64,000 nucleotides of DNA from Acidobacterium sp. (GTDB lineage: Bacteria > Acidobacteriota > Terriglobia > Terriglobales > Acidobacteriaceae): positions 1 through 64,000 of the forward strand of contig PMUI01000086.1 in assembly GCA_003166955.1 (NCBI GenBank). The letters run 5' to 3'. Shown piece by piece: positions 7,415-16,737 of the stretch (positions are counted from its first letter, which is position 1; every line of letters begins with the position of its first letter). A model generated the notes under the pieces. The model saw only the letters and a list, made by a program, of their open reading frames with translations, was not told the DNA's origin and did no database searches. The position numbers and the translations under genes were made by a program.

Positions 7415-9850
7415 ATGTCGGTCCCCTTCAGCTCCGGTTTTGGGAAGCAGTTTTTTCTGGGCCTCACCTTTGTTATCGGCGCAGCGTTTGGGTACGCCTC
7501 CGCGCCGGCCCAGACCGACCAATCCGCTCCGCCCCCTAAACAGCAGACCACGACACACCCGAAGCCAGCGCACCCGACTACAGCCCACCACACTGCCACA
7601 CCGAGCAACGCGCACGCCTCGCATAGCGCCGCCGCCAGGATCACGCATACCGCGCACACCCGCACCGTCGCTCATCACCGTCGTCGTCGCCCGCTGACGG
7701 CGCATGAACTGGCTCGGAGCCGGCGTCTGCAGCACGCTTTTGTTGCTTCGTCGCAGCTGCGGCCGATGGCTCAGCAACTGGCGCAGACTCCGACGCCCGC
7801 GGCCTTTGCCGGAGTCAGCAGCTGGGCGCACAGTCATACGGGAGAGGCCGCCGCCGCTGCGTATCTGGCGCTTGGCCATGCGTACCTGCTGCAGCGCAAT
7901 TTCAGCGATGCGGTCAGCGCACTGCATTCCGCGCATGCGGCGGACCGCACTACCGCACAACCGGATGGCGCGCTGGCTGACTACACCGACTACCTGACCG
8001 CTCAGGCGTTTTTGCAGAGCAATCAGCTGCCGCAGGCGGAGGCGGTGCTGAACACCTACGCCGAGAAGTATCCCGACAGCATCTTCGTCGGCAGCGTTCC
8101 GATCCTGCGCGCCAACCTGATGGTGCAGGAGGGCGACCCGCAGGCCGCGCTGGCTGCGCTCAATCCACATCGGCAGGAGCCCGTCGCAGGGAAAGCCGAT
8201 TTCCAGCTTGCGCTGGCGAAGGCTGAGGCTGTGGCCGGCCACAGCGACGACGCGCTGCAGCTGTTCCAGCATGTTTATCTCGACTATCCACTCAGCATTG
8301 AGGCTGGCGTTGCACGCAGCCAGCTGGCTACGAATGGCGTGCTCGCGGCTTTGCCACCGGACAAGCGCCGCGCGCACGCCGACGCGCTGTACAACGCGGG
8401 GCACTATCGCGACGCGGAGGACGAATACCGCTCGCTTGCCGGTCAGCCGAATGTCGACGAGGCCGGCCGCAACGCGCTCCTGGTGGCCGCCGCGGAGTGC
8501 GACTGGAAGATGAAGAGCCTGAGCCAGTCGCAGCTGAACTCGATCCCCGACACAAACGACGAGGCCGGGGCGCGGCGCATGTATCTGCTGATGGAACTGG
8601 CGCGCGACCGGGGTGACGCCACCACGCAGCAGGCGCTGGTCTCGCAGATGGAGACGCGTTTCCCGTCGAGTCCGTGGCTGGCCGAAGCGCTCTACTCGAG
8701 CGGCAACATGTATCTGTTGCTCAAGGATTATCCGCACGCCATCACATACTACGGTGAGCTGGCGACGCGCTTCCCGACGCACAAGTACGCGCCGAGCGCG
8801 CACTGGCGTGCGGGGTGGTTCAACTACCGGCTCGGGCAGTATGCGGAAGCCGCGCGGCTCTTCGATGAACAGATTCGCGTTTATGCGGGGGGCAAGGAGA
8901 TTCCGTCGGCGCTGTACTGGCGCGGGCGCATTTACGAGGATCAGGAACAGAAGCCGTCGTCGGCCTCTGCATACTACCGGACGATTTTGCTGGTGTATCC
9001 GCACTACTACTACGCGATGCTGGCGCAGGATCGGCTGACGCGGCTGGGCGCTGTGACACCGGACATGATCGCGGGCCTTGACACGCTGCAGCCGACGACG
9101 ATTCCGGAACTGACGGACGATGTTCCGGAAGACGATCCGCACGTGGTGAAGGCGCGGTTGTTGGCCAACGCGGGCCTGAATGAATACATTGAGCCCGAGA
9201 TTCGCGCCGCGGACGACAGCGATGAGTGGGGAGCTTTCGCGGAGGCGGAAATCTACGCTTCCTACGGCGAGTCGTGGCACGCGATGCGGTTGCTGAAGCG
9301 GGCGATCCCGTTCTACACGTCGGCGCCCATCGAGGCGATACCGGTGGCGTACTGGCGCATCCTGTTTCCGCAGAATTTCTGGAGCGACATCAAAGCGGAA
9401 GCTGAGCGCAACGGACTCGACCCCTACATGGTGGCGTCGCTGATCCGCCAGGAAACCGAATTCAACCCCGGGGCTATCTCGAACAAGAACGCCTATGGGC
9501 TCATGCAGCTGCTGCCCGCCGTCGGGCGGTCCCTGGCGCGCCAGGAAGGTATGCCCCGCTTCAACACCAGCCAACTGCTGAACCCGTCGACGAATATCCG
9601 GCTTGGCACTCTGTATTTGAAGCAGACGCTGGACAAATTTGGCGGGCAGCCGGAGTATGCGTTTGCAGCGTACAACGCGGGCGACGATCGCGTGATCGAC
9701 TGGCAGAGCATCGGGAATTACCACGGCATCGACGAGTTTGTGGAGTCGATTCCGTTCACCGAGACGCGCGAATACGTGCAGGCCATCCTGCGTAACGAGC
9801 AGATCTACCGCGAACTGGATAAGGTCGTCGCGCAGCGCGCACAGCGCTGA
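7415..9850 (+). CDS. Soluble lytic murein transglycosylase with TPR solenoid
   Basis: This 811-residue protein has a hydrophobic N-terminal signal-like segment (about 10-30) followed by a Pro/Thr/His-rich linker to about residue 85. Next is a long alpha-helical TPR-like solenoid (about 110-620) with repeats such as ALGHAYLLQRNFSDAVSAL and AQAFLQSNQLPQAEAVL. The C-terminal catalytic SLT domain (about 650-790) has IRQETEFNPGAISNKNAYGL, MQLLP and YNAG; the Glu in RQETEF is the predicted catalytic acid. It cleaves peptidoglycan to 1,6-anhydro-muropeptides in the periplasm, like Slt70. The ATG at 7415 follows a GAGAGG ribosome site and diverges from padR. Confidence 0.92.
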   Translation: MSVPFSSGFGKQFFLGLTFVIGAAFGYASAPAQTDQSAPPPKQQTTTHPKPAHPTTAHHTATPSNAHASHSAAARITHTAHTRTVAHHRRRRPLTAHELARSRRLQHAFVASSQLRPMAQQLAQTPTPAAFAGVSSWAHSHTGEAAAAAYLALGHAYLLQRNFSDAVSALHSAHAADRTTAQPDGALADYTDYLTAQAFLQSNQLPQAEAVLNTYAEKYPDSIFVGSVPILRANLMVQEGDPQAALAALNPHRQEPVAGKADFQLALAKAEAVAGHSDDALQLFQHVYLDYPLSIEAGVARSQLATNGVLAALPPDKRRAHADALYNAGHYRDAEDEYRSLAGQPNVDEAGRNALLVAAAECDWKMKSLSQSQLNSIPDTNDEAGARRMYLLMELARDRGDATTQQALVSQMETRFPSSPWLAEALYSSGNMYLLLKDYPHAITYYGELATRFPTHKYAPSAHWRAGWFNYRLGQYAEAARLFDEQIRVYAGGKEIPSALYWRGRIYEDQEQKPSSASAYYRTILLVYPHYYYAMLAQDRLTRLGAVTPDMIAGLDTLQPTTIPELTDDVPEDDPHVVKARLLANAGLNEYIEPEIRAADDSDEWGAFAEAEIYASYGESWHAMRLLKRAIPFYTSAPIEAIPVAYWRILFPQNFWSDIKAEAERNGLDPYMVASLIRQETEFNPGAISNKNAYGLMQLLPAVGRSLARQEGMPRFNTSQLLNPSTNIRLGTLYLKQTLDKFGGQPEYAFAAYNAGDDRVIDWQSIGNYHGIDEFVESIPFTETREYVQAILRNEQIYRELDKVVAQRAQR

Positions 9851-9932
9851 AGACGGCGTGCTATCATCCTCGTTCGCTTGCGGAGCGCTCCCGCGCCCGC
9901 ATTGTTAGAGCCCGCCAGGAGCCACTGCACCG

Positions 9933-12029
9933 ATGATCCTGTCTTCATCCCGCGTTGCACGCCGTTTGCGGATTTACGCCTGTTTTGCGGCACTGCTTGC
10001 CGTGGTTACGGTCGCCCGCGCTCAGGGCACCGACACAGTTACAAATCTGCCCGCGCGGCACGGCATTGCTGTCGCCAACCTCGACACCTCGGTCAAGCCG
10101 GGCGACGATTTCTATCGTTACGCCAACGGGGGCTGGCTGGCCCGCACACAGATTCCCGGCGACCGCGCCAGCATCGGCGTCTTCTCCGCTCTCGCCGATC
10201 GCAGCGGCAAAAATGTCGCGGCCATCATCGAGGAGGAAGCGAAGTCCAGCGCGCCGGCCGGATCGAATGCGCGCAAGATCGCCGATCTCTACAACGCTTA
10301 CATGGACGAGCTGGCCATCGAGACGCGCGCTATGAAGCCACTGGAGCCGCATCTGGCCGAGATTGCCGCGATTCACGACAGGCGCGACCTGGCCGTTGCG
10401 CTGGGCAAGACTCTGCGCGCCGATGTCGATTTGCTGAACAACGCGGTGTTCTCGACGACCAATCTCTTCGGTCTTTGGGTCGCGCCTGGGTTCAGCGATT
10501 CGGGCCACTACATGCCCTATCTGCTGCAAGGTGGGCTCGGGATGCCGAACCGCAATTACTACCTCGACGACAGCCAGCACATGAAAGACATACGCGTGAA
10601 GTACGTCACGCACGTGGCGGCGATGTTCCGGCTCGCCGGCCTCGATGATCCCGAGGCGCGGGCAGGGCGTGTCGACGCGCTCGAGCACGCTATCGCGCAA
10701 ACCCACATCAGCCTCGCCGATATTGAGGACATTGCGAAGGCGAATAATCTCTGGAGCCGCGCGGATTTCACCGCCAAGGCACCTGGACTGGACTGGGGCG
10801 CTTATTTTGAGAGCGCTGGCCTGAGCCAACAAGAGGAGTTCATGGTGTGGACGCCGACCGCGCTGACCGGCGAGTCGGTGCTGGTGGCTTCGACGCCGAT
10901 TGACACGTGGAAGGACTGGCTGACGCTGCACCTGCTCGAGACTTACTCCGAGGTTCTTCCCAGAGCCGTCGCGCAGGAGAGATTTTCGTTCTTCTCCACG
11001 GTGATGTCGGGCGTGCAGCAGCAGCAGCCGCGCTGGCGACTCGGGGTCGGCGTCGTGAATGCTTTTCTGGGCGACGCGGTGGGGCAGATCTACGCGCAGA
11101 AATACTTTTCGCCGGAAGCCAAGGCAGAGGCGCAGGCGATGGTCGCGAATCTGATCGCGGCGTATCACAAGAGAATCGATGCGCTCACGTGGCTGGCTCC
11201 TTCGACGCGCGCCGAAGCGCACGCCAAGCTCGACACGCTCTACGTGGGGATCGGCTATCCCGAGACCTGGAAGGACTACTCCGACTACGAAGTTCGCCCC
11301 GACGACGCCTTCGGCAATGCGTGGCGGGCTTCGCTGTGGTCGTATCACCGGGAGATCGCACGCATCGGCAAGCCGGTGGATCGGCACGAATGGTCGATGA
11401 CGCCGCAGACTGTCAACGCGGTGAACCTGCCGCTGCAGAATGCGCTCAACTTTCCCGCGGCCATTCTGCAGCCGCCGTTCTTCGATCCTGAAGCGCCGGC
11501 GGTGGTGAACTATGGAGCCATCGGGTCGGTGATTGGGCACGAGATCAGTCACACCTTCGACGCGGAAGGCAGCGCCTTCGACTCGAAGGGCCGGGTGCGC
11601 AACTGGTGGAAGCCCGAGGATCACGCGCACTTCGAGGAGCAGGCGGAGAAGCTGGAGAAGCAGTACGACGCTTATGAGCCGTTCCCCGGGGTGCACGTCA
11701 ATGGCAAGCAGACCATCGACGAAAACATCGCGGATCTTGGCGGTGTGACCGCCGCGTACGACGGTTATCGCGCGTCGCTGCACGGAGCCGAGTCGCCCAC
11801 GCAGGACGGCTTTACTGGTGATCAGCAATTCTTTATCGCGTATGCGCAGAACTGGGGCTCGAAGGCACGCGAAGCCTCGCTGCGGCGCCAGGTTCTCACA
11901 GACGGGCACTCGCCGGGCCAGTATCGCGCCGACATCGTTCGCAACTCGGACGCCTGGTATAAGGCTTTCGACGTGAAACCCGGCGAGGTGCTTTATCTCG
12001 CGCCCGACGAACGGGTCCGCATCTGGTAG
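9933..12029 (+). CDS. Secreted M13-family (neprilysin-like) metallopeptidase
   Basis: This 698-residue protein has a Sec signal peptide (about 1-30, ending in VARA). The mature N-terminal domain starts with DTSVKPGDDFYRYANGGWL, a hallmark of M13 peptidases. The catalytic zinc site is VIGHEISHTFD, with His536, Glu537 and His540 by position, and the third ligand lies in ENIADLGG near residue 596. NAVNLPLQNALNFPAAILQPPFF is the conserved segment before the active site. Length matches PepO/neprilysin enzymes, which cut oligopeptides outside the cytoplasm. AGGAG precedes the start by 11 bp. A second secreted peptidase (S10) follows on the same strand, suggesting a scavenging role. Confidence 0.93.
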   Translation: MILSSSRVARRLRIYACFAALLAVVTVARAQGTDTVTNLPARHGIAVANLDTSVKPGDDFYRYANGGWLARTQIPGDRASIGVFSALADRSGKNVAAIIEEEAKSSAPAGSNARKIADLYNAYMDELAIETRAMKPLEPHLAEIAAIHDRRDLAVALGKTLRADVDLLNNAVFSTTNLFGLWVAPGFSDSGHYMPYLLQGGLGMPNRNYYLDDSQHMKDIRVKYVTHVAAMFRLAGLDDPEARAGRVDALEHAIAQTHISLADIEDIAKANNLWSRADFTAKAPGLDWGAYFESAGLSQQEEFMVWTPTALTGESVLVASTPIDTWKDWLTLHLLETYSEVLPRAVAQERFSFFSTVMSGVQQQQPRWRLGVGVVNAFLGDAVGQIYAQKYFSPEAKAEAQAMVANLIAAYHKRIDALTWLAPSTRAEAHAKLDTLYVGIGYPETWKDYSDYEVRPDDAFGNAWRASLWSYHREIARIGKPVDRHEWSMTPQTVNAVNLPLQNALNFPAAILQPPFFDPEAPAVVNYGAIGSVIGHEISHTFDAEGSAFDSKGRVRNWWKPEDHAHFEEQAEKLEKQYDAYEPFPGVHVNGKQTIDENIADLGGVTAAYDGYRASLHGAESPTQDGFTGDQQFFIAYAQNWGSKAREASLRRQVLTDGHSPGQYRADIVRNSDAWYKAFDVKPGEVLYLAPDERVRIW

Positions 12030-12101
12030 GGCGGCGATCGTCACAAAGATTTACGGACCACGGCGCAGCTGTGCTCTGTCGCGGCGGTTCCGTATATCTT
12101 T

Positions 12102-13667
12102 ATGCTCATGAAGATTTCCTTGCTCGCTCGCGCCCCCAGGCGTTCTGCTCTCGCCCTCGCTCTGTTCTCGCTCGCCGCACTGCCTTGCGTTTCTACGTTC
12201 GCACAGTCTGACGCCGACGCCGCAAAAGCCTCCGCAGCTGCGGCCCCGGCGTCTCCAAAGCCGTCGGAAAATCCAGCAGCCGACACACACCCGCTGCCGC
12301 CGCTGCCTGCTGATGCGCACACACAGCAGAGCATCACGCTTGACGGCAAGAAGCTCAACTACACCGTCACGGTCGGCACTCTCATTGCTCGCGATGCGGA
12401 TGGCAAGGCCGCCGGCCAGGTCGTCTACACCGCTTACACGGTTGACGCGCCCAACCGTCCCGTCACGTTTGCCTTCAATGGCGGACCTGGGGCGGCGTCG
12501 GTCTATCTCAACTTTGGCGCCATCGGCCCGAAGCATCTGAACGCGGGCAACGAAGGCGACAGCCCCTCCGATCCTGCAACGCTGATCGACAACCAGGGCA
12601 CCTGGCTCGACTTCACCGACCTCGTCTTCATCGATCCCATCGGCACCGGTTTCAGCCGCTCGCTGGTCGACGCCGACCAGACCCGCAAGCTCTTCTACAC
12701 GACCGAGCCCGACATTGAGTATCTCTCGCGCGCGGTCTACGACTGGCTGGTGAAGAATGATCGCCTGCAGTCGCGGAAGTATCTGGTTGGCGAAAGCTAC
12801 GGCGGATTCCGCGGGCCGCGCATCACCTACTTTCTGCAGTCGCAGCTGGGCGTGGCGATGAACGGTGTGGTTCTGGTCTCGCCCTACCTCAATCCAACCA
12901 TCGAGCAGAATGGCGATTTGTCGCCGCTGCCGTGGCTCGTCACGCTGCCTTCGATCACCGCCGCGAATCTCGAGCGCAAGAACCAGCTGACGCCGGAGGC
13001 GATGAAGTCGGTGATCGACTACACGCTCGGCGACTACCTGCTTGCACTGGTCCATGGCCGCGACCAGGCCTCGACGGACGCGATGATCAAAAAGGTGACC
13101 GACATGACGGGCCTCGATCCGACGTTCGTCAAGGAGTCCGGCGGGCGGCTCGAAATTGGCGCTTATCTGCGCGAGGTTCATCGCGAGCAGGGCAAGCTCG
13201 GCTCAGTGTATGACTCCAACGTGACCATGTTCGATCCGTTTCCGTACGCGCCAGAACAGCGCGCCAACGATCCGCTGCTGGCAACGCTGATCGCGCCGAC
13301 GACTACCGCGATGGTCGACTTCGTGACGCACACTGTCGGCTGGAAGGTCGATGCGCGCTACAACGCGCTTTCGTATGACGTGGCCGAGCACTGGAACCGC
13401 GATCAGGAGCTGCGGGGCGGCTCAGTGACGCAGCTGCGCCAGGCGGTCGCCGCCGATCCCAAGCTGCGGGTGATGATCGTCCACGGGTGGAACGATCTGT
13501 CGTGCCCCTTCATGGGCTCGATTCTGACCATCAACCAGATGCCGATCATGGGCGATCCGAGTCGCGTGTCGGTGAACGAATTTCCTGGCGGGCACATGTT
13601 CTACACGCGCGAGGGGAGCCGGGTTGCGTTGCGGAAAGATGTGATGGAGATGTTCGACAAGCACTAA
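12102..13667 (+). CDS. Secreted S10-family serine carboxypeptidase
   Basis: This 521-residue protein has a signal peptide (about 1-36) and a Pro/Ala-rich linker. The S10 alpha/beta-hydrolase fold shows NGGPGAAS at about residue 127, the nucleophile motif VGESYGGFRGP with Ser near residue 230, HGWNDLSCPF in the C-terminal third carrying the catalytic Asp, and GGHMFY with the catalytic His. The order and spacing fit serine carboxypeptidases acting at acidic pH, a group common in acidobacteria. Translation may start at the first ATG or at an ATG two codons later. It is downstream of the M13 peptidase with a 72-bp gap. Confidence 0.92.
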   Translation: MLMKISLLARAPRRSALALALFSLAALPCVSTFAQSDADAAKASAAAAPASPKPSENPAADTHPLPPLPADAHTQQSITLDGKKLNYTVTVGTLIARDADGKAAGQVVYTAYTVDAPNRPVTFAFNGGPGAASVYLNFGAIGPKHLNAGNEGDSPSDPATLIDNQGTWLDFTDLVFIDPIGTGFSRSLVDADQTRKLFYTTEPDIEYLSRAVYDWLVKNDRLQSRKYLVGESYGGFRGPRITYFLQSQLGVAMNGVVLVSPYLNPTIEQNGDLSPLPWLVTLPSITAANLERKNQLTPEAMKSVIDYTLGDYLLALVHGRDQASTDAMIKKVTDMTGLDPTFVKESGGRLEIGAYLREVHREQGKLGSVYDSNVTMFDPFPYAPEQRANDPLLATLIAPTTTAMVDFVTHTVGWKVDARYNALSYDVAEHWNRDQELRGGSVTQLRQAVAADPKLRVMIVHGWNDLSCPFMGSILTINQMPIMGDPSRVSVNEFPGGHMFYTREGSRVALRKDVMEMFDKH

Positions 13668-13727
13668 CAAGACAGCGAAAGTCGAGCGAGAAGCGAGGGA
13701 ACGGAGAGCGGGGGGCGAGGCGAGTCC

Positions 13728-14216
13728 CTAAGCTTCTTCGCGCAGTGCGTCGGGGGCATGCGCGATGCGCATCAGCTTGCCGTGGTCGAGCCAGTCGAGT
13801 GAGCAGCGCTCGCAGTCGGAGAGAATCACGTTGCCGGGACCCGCATAGAAGTGGGTGTCCATGGTCTGGCGGCAATGGGGACAGTTGAGGCGGCGGTTCA
13901 GCTCGCTGCGATCCGGAGCTTGCGGAATCATGCCGCCGTCGTGTCCGGCGCGGAGCGTCTGCACCAGGTCGGCAAAGATGTCCATGTCGATCAGCATGCC
14001 GCGGCAGCGCGTGCAGTAGCGAATGCGCGCGCCCGAAAACGACGCATCGACCAGGCCGATCATGCAGACGGGACACGGCTCATCGGTGGGTTGGCCGAGG
14101 ACGCGCACGCCGTCGTCATTCTTCTCCGGAAAGACGAGGCTGCCGCAGTAGTCGCAGGTCAGGCTCTCTGCGCCCGACTCCAGCCACATCGGTGCGCCGC
14201 AGGAAGGACAGTTCAT
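13728..14216 (-). CDS. Multi-zinc-ribbon protein
   Basis: This 162-residue protein contains three paired CxxC sets: CPSCGAPM with CDYCGS (about 3-27), CPVCMIG with CTRCRG (about 49-74), and CPHCRQT with CERCSLDW (about 113-140). Each pair could bind one zinc ion, as in TFIIB-type zinc ribbons. It lies 10 bp downstream of an SPFH protein that itself ends in a zinc ribbon, so the two are almost certainly one operon and may work together. The ATG at 14216 starts directly at the first ribbon and has GAGG about 8 bp upstream. No enzyme domain is visible. Confidence 0.8.
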   Translation of the reverse strand: MNCPSCGAPMWLESGAESLTCDYCGSLVFPEKNDDGVRVLGQPTDEPCPVCMIGLVDASFSGARIRYCTRCRGMLIDMDIFADLVQTLRAGHDGGMIPQAPDRSELNRRLNCPHCRQTMDTHFYAGPGNVILSDCERCSLDWLDHGKLMRIAHAPDALREEA

Positions 14217-14226
14217 TGCGCCCGCC

Positions 14227-15201
14227 TCACTGAGCTTTGCCGCACTCCGGGCAAAACTTCGCCGCACGCGCCATCGGCTTTCCGCACGCCGTGCAGAATT
14301 TCTGCGCGGTTGCTCCTGGGGCCACTCCGGAATTCAGGATCTCGCTGGCCGACATCGAGCCCGCCAGCGCGCGACCCAGTGAAATGCCCGCGCCGATACC
14401 CACGCCGGCCCCGGCTGCTCCGCCAGGGTTGGCAGCGGCTGTGCCGAGGGCCTGGGCGGATTCAAACTGCGTATAGGTGCCCAGGTTGCCGGCCATCTGG
14501 ACGTCGATGCGCTGGTCCATCACCTTCGTCAGCTCGTCGGGCATGGAAATGTTCTCGACGGTGAACTGATTCAGCTCCAGGCCGAGCGCCGCAAACGACG
14601 GCTGCACGGCGTCGGCAATTTTCTGGCCGAGCGCCGCCTGGTTCTTCGCCATGTCGAGAAACGCCACGTCGCTGGCCGCGAACACGTCGGTCATCCGCGC
14701 GATGATCGACTCGCGCAGCTGGCCGTCGACGTCCGCGACATAATAGGTTTCGCGGGTGCCGCTGACCTCGGTGAAGAACTTGCGCGGGTCCTTGATGCGC
14801 CAGGAATAGATTCCGTAGCCCCGCAGCCGCACTGCGCCAAATTCCTTTTCGCGGATGGTGATCGGCGTCGCGGTGCCCCACTTCTGATCTATTTGCAGCC
14901 GCGTCGAGAAGAAATAGACGTCGGACTTGAAGGGCGACTCGAAGCCCTTGTCCCAGTTCATCAGGTCGGTCAGCAGCGGCAGGTTGCGCGTGTTGAGCGT
15001 GTGCAGGCCGGGGCCGAATACGTCGGCAATCTTGCCTTCATCCACGAAGGCCGCCAGCTGCGATTCGCGGACGGTCAGCTGTCCGCCGTTCTGGATCTCC
15101 ATGTCCTCCATGGGATAACGCCAGGCCAGAATCCCATCTTCCGGCTCGCTCCACTGGATGACATCGATGAGCTGTTTGGTTAGAAATTCCCGCAGGGACA
15201 C
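14227..15201 (-). CDS. SPFH/band-7 domain protein with C-terminal zinc ribbon
   Basis: This 324-residue protein starts REFLTKQLIDVIQW, followed by the SPFH-like domain (about 20-240) of the virion-core-protein-like/YdjI group, including TVRESQLAAFVDEGKIADVF and GAVRLRGYGIYSWRI. A glycine/alanine-rich stretch (about 255-290) leads to a zinc ribbon with CTACGKPM and CPECGK at the C-terminus. The GTG start at 15201 has AGGAGG 5 bp upstream, much better than the open frame 31 codons farther up. Relatives are thought to form membrane-associated scaffolds; the function is not established. It is in an operon with the zinc-ribbon protein downstream. Confidence 0.82.
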   Translation of the reverse strand: MSLREFLTKQLIDVIQWSEPEDGILAWRYPMEDMEIQNGGQLTVRESQLAAFVDEGKIADVFGPGLHTLNTRNLPLLTDLMNWDKGFESPFKSDVYFFSTRLQIDQKWGTATPITIREKEFGAVRLRGYGIYSWRIKDPRKFFTEVSGTRETYYVADVDGQLRESIIARMTDVFAASDVAFLDMAKNQAALGQKIADAVQPSFAALGLELNQFTVENISMPDELTKVMDQRIDVQMAGNLGTYTQFESAQALGTAAANPGGAAGAGVGIGAGISLGRALAGSMSASEILNSGVAPGATAQKFCTACGKPMARAAKFCPECGKAQ

Positions 15202-15479
15202 GTGCTCCTCCTGATTTTCCGACTGCACTCTAGCACCGGGGGCTGGCGATGCCACTCCCACAAACGAAGCAGTGGATGGCTGGATACGGGACATTGGTTG
15301 GGAGCGCGCGGGCCGTTAAGATATTGGATAATGACTGTTCCGTAATCGGGCTACACCATGCGGTTTTCGCTCTCACCTCGGTCCGACCGTCCGCCCGCCT
15401 CGAAGCGTGTGTGCCTCGGACCCCGTCTCGTGCAACTGCATGCCCGGCGAGCGGAACAGTGCAGTCGCAGGGGCGAGCC

Positions 15480-16661
15480 GTGCTGACCTACGCCATCGGC
15501 TTCGTGCTGGACGTGCAGCTGGCGTGCTTCGCGATCGTGCTGACCTGCATGGCGCTCCAGGACCGCGGCAACAAGAGCCTGCGCTGGCTTGCCTACGGAT
15601 ATATTTCCGGTTTCGCCGGCGCGATTCTCGACATGGGCGGGCACTGGCTGCCGCACTGGCTTTCCACCGGCGTTTTTATAGAAGCCGCGCCCATAGGGTA
15701 CGGCTGCTTTTACACCGGAGTCGCGCACTTTGTCCGGCGCGGCATTCGTGCACGTTGGTTTTGTCTGCTACTGATTCTCGGCGGGCTGCCGTTCTTTTTG
15801 AGCTGGAGCGTAAGCGGCCGCCTGAACTCCGGCGCCGCGCTGCAGGACGGGATCCTCGCGGTTGAAACGGCTCTCACCGCGGTTCTGCTCGTCACCCCGT
15901 CGGACCGGGAAACGCGCTGGCCGCGGCGGACGATGGCTGCGTTTCTCGCCGTCTACTCCGCCGTGGAGTTTGCCCGCGTCCTGGTCTTCCTTATCACTGA
16001 CAAAACGCCCGGCCAGGCGGCGCCCTGGGTTGAAGACGCCAGCGGGATCGTCTACGTGGTTTCCTGTTCGGTGTTGCCGCTGGCGTTTATCTGGATGATG
16101 AACACGCGTCTCCTCGTCCACCTCAATCGCCAGTCGATGATCGACCCACTGACGGAACTGCTTAACCGGCGCGGTCTGCAGGCTGCGGCTGAAGTGGAGC
16201 TGGCCCGCTACGCGCGCGCGGGCCACGACCTCGCTGTGGTCGTACTCGATTTGGATTTCTTCAAACTGCTCAATGATCGCTACGGTCACGCCGCCGGCGA
16301 TGCCATGCTCTGCGAGTTCTCGGTGTTTCTGCGCGGCATGATCCGCGAAACCGACGTCGCCGGACGCATCGGAGGCGAAGAATTCGTGCTGATCCTGTCC
16401 GGGCTCGGCCCGATTGCCGCCCTCGCCACCATCGAGCGGCTCCGTCGCACCGTGTCCGAGCACCCGTTCCAGCCCGGATCGCGGCTCACTCGCATCACCG
16501 CCAGCTTCGGCATTACGGTTTCGGCAGGGCGCAGGAACCTAACCTGGGATGTGCTTCAGCACGAAGCTGACCTGGCTCTGTACGCCGCCAAGCGCGATGG
16601 CCGCAACCTCTCGCGCCTCTATGACGAATCCCTGGCCGCCGAAACCTCCGACATCGCATAG
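15480..16661 (+). CDS. Membrane-anchored diguanylate cyclase (GGDEF)
   Basis: This 393-residue protein has six or seven transmembrane helices (about 1-205) and a C-terminal GGDEF domain (about 225-385). The active-site loop reads RIGGEEF, an active GGEEF variant, and the I-site RxxD is present exactly five residues before it (RETD), so product feedback by c-di-GMP is expected. DLDFFKLLNDRYGH carries the metal-binding Asp and substrate-binding residues. The GTG at 15480 with AGGGGCGAG upstream is preferred; the frame is open for another 77 codons, but those are not membrane-like. It makes c-di-GMP from two GTP, with input through the membrane domain. Confidence 0.88.
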   Translation: MLTYAIGFVLDVQLACFAIVLTCMALQDRGNKSLRWLAYGYISGFAGAILDMGGHWLPHWLSTGVFIEAAPIGYGCFYTGVAHFVRRGIRARWFCLLLILGGLPFFLSWSVSGRLNSGAALQDGILAVETALTAVLLVTPSDRETRWPRRTMAAFLAVYSAVEFARVLVFLITDKTPGQAAPWVEDASGIVYVVSCSVLPLAFIWMMNTRLLVHLNRQSMIDPLTELLNRRGLQAAAEVELARYARAGHDLAVVVLDLDFFKLLNDRYGHAAGDAMLCEFSVFLRGMIRETDVAGRIGGEEFVLILSGLGPIAALATIERLRRTVSEHPFQPGSRLTRITASFGITVSAGRRNLTWDVLQHEADLALYAAKRDGRNLSRLYDESLAAETSDIA

Positions 16662-16674
16662 CGTCGCCCCCGGC

Positions 16675-16712
16675 AAAACAAAAGGCGCGGGAATCATCTT
16701 CCCGCGCCTCGG
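16675..16712 (-). terminator. Intrinsic terminator of lon, possibly bidirectional
   Basis: GGCGCGGGAA (16684-16693) and TTCCCGCGCC (16699-16708) form a 10-bp stem with a 5-nt loop. On the minus strand it is followed by a TTTTGTTTTG tract, so it should end lon transcription; on the plus strand only TCGGTTT follows, a weaker stop for the cyclase gene. Confidence 0.8.
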
Positions 16713-16737
16713 TTTCTGGAATTCTGAACGTCGCGGA

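Noticed and set aside
7214-9724. An 836-codon open frame on the minus strand
   Set aside because: It is antisense to the lytic transglycosylase, has no domain, and is Arg/His/Val-rich as expected for the complement of a GC-rich gene.
9945-12044. A 699-codon open frame on the minus strand
   Set aside because: Antisense to the M13 peptidase, whose motifs are all intact; composition is that of a shadow frame.
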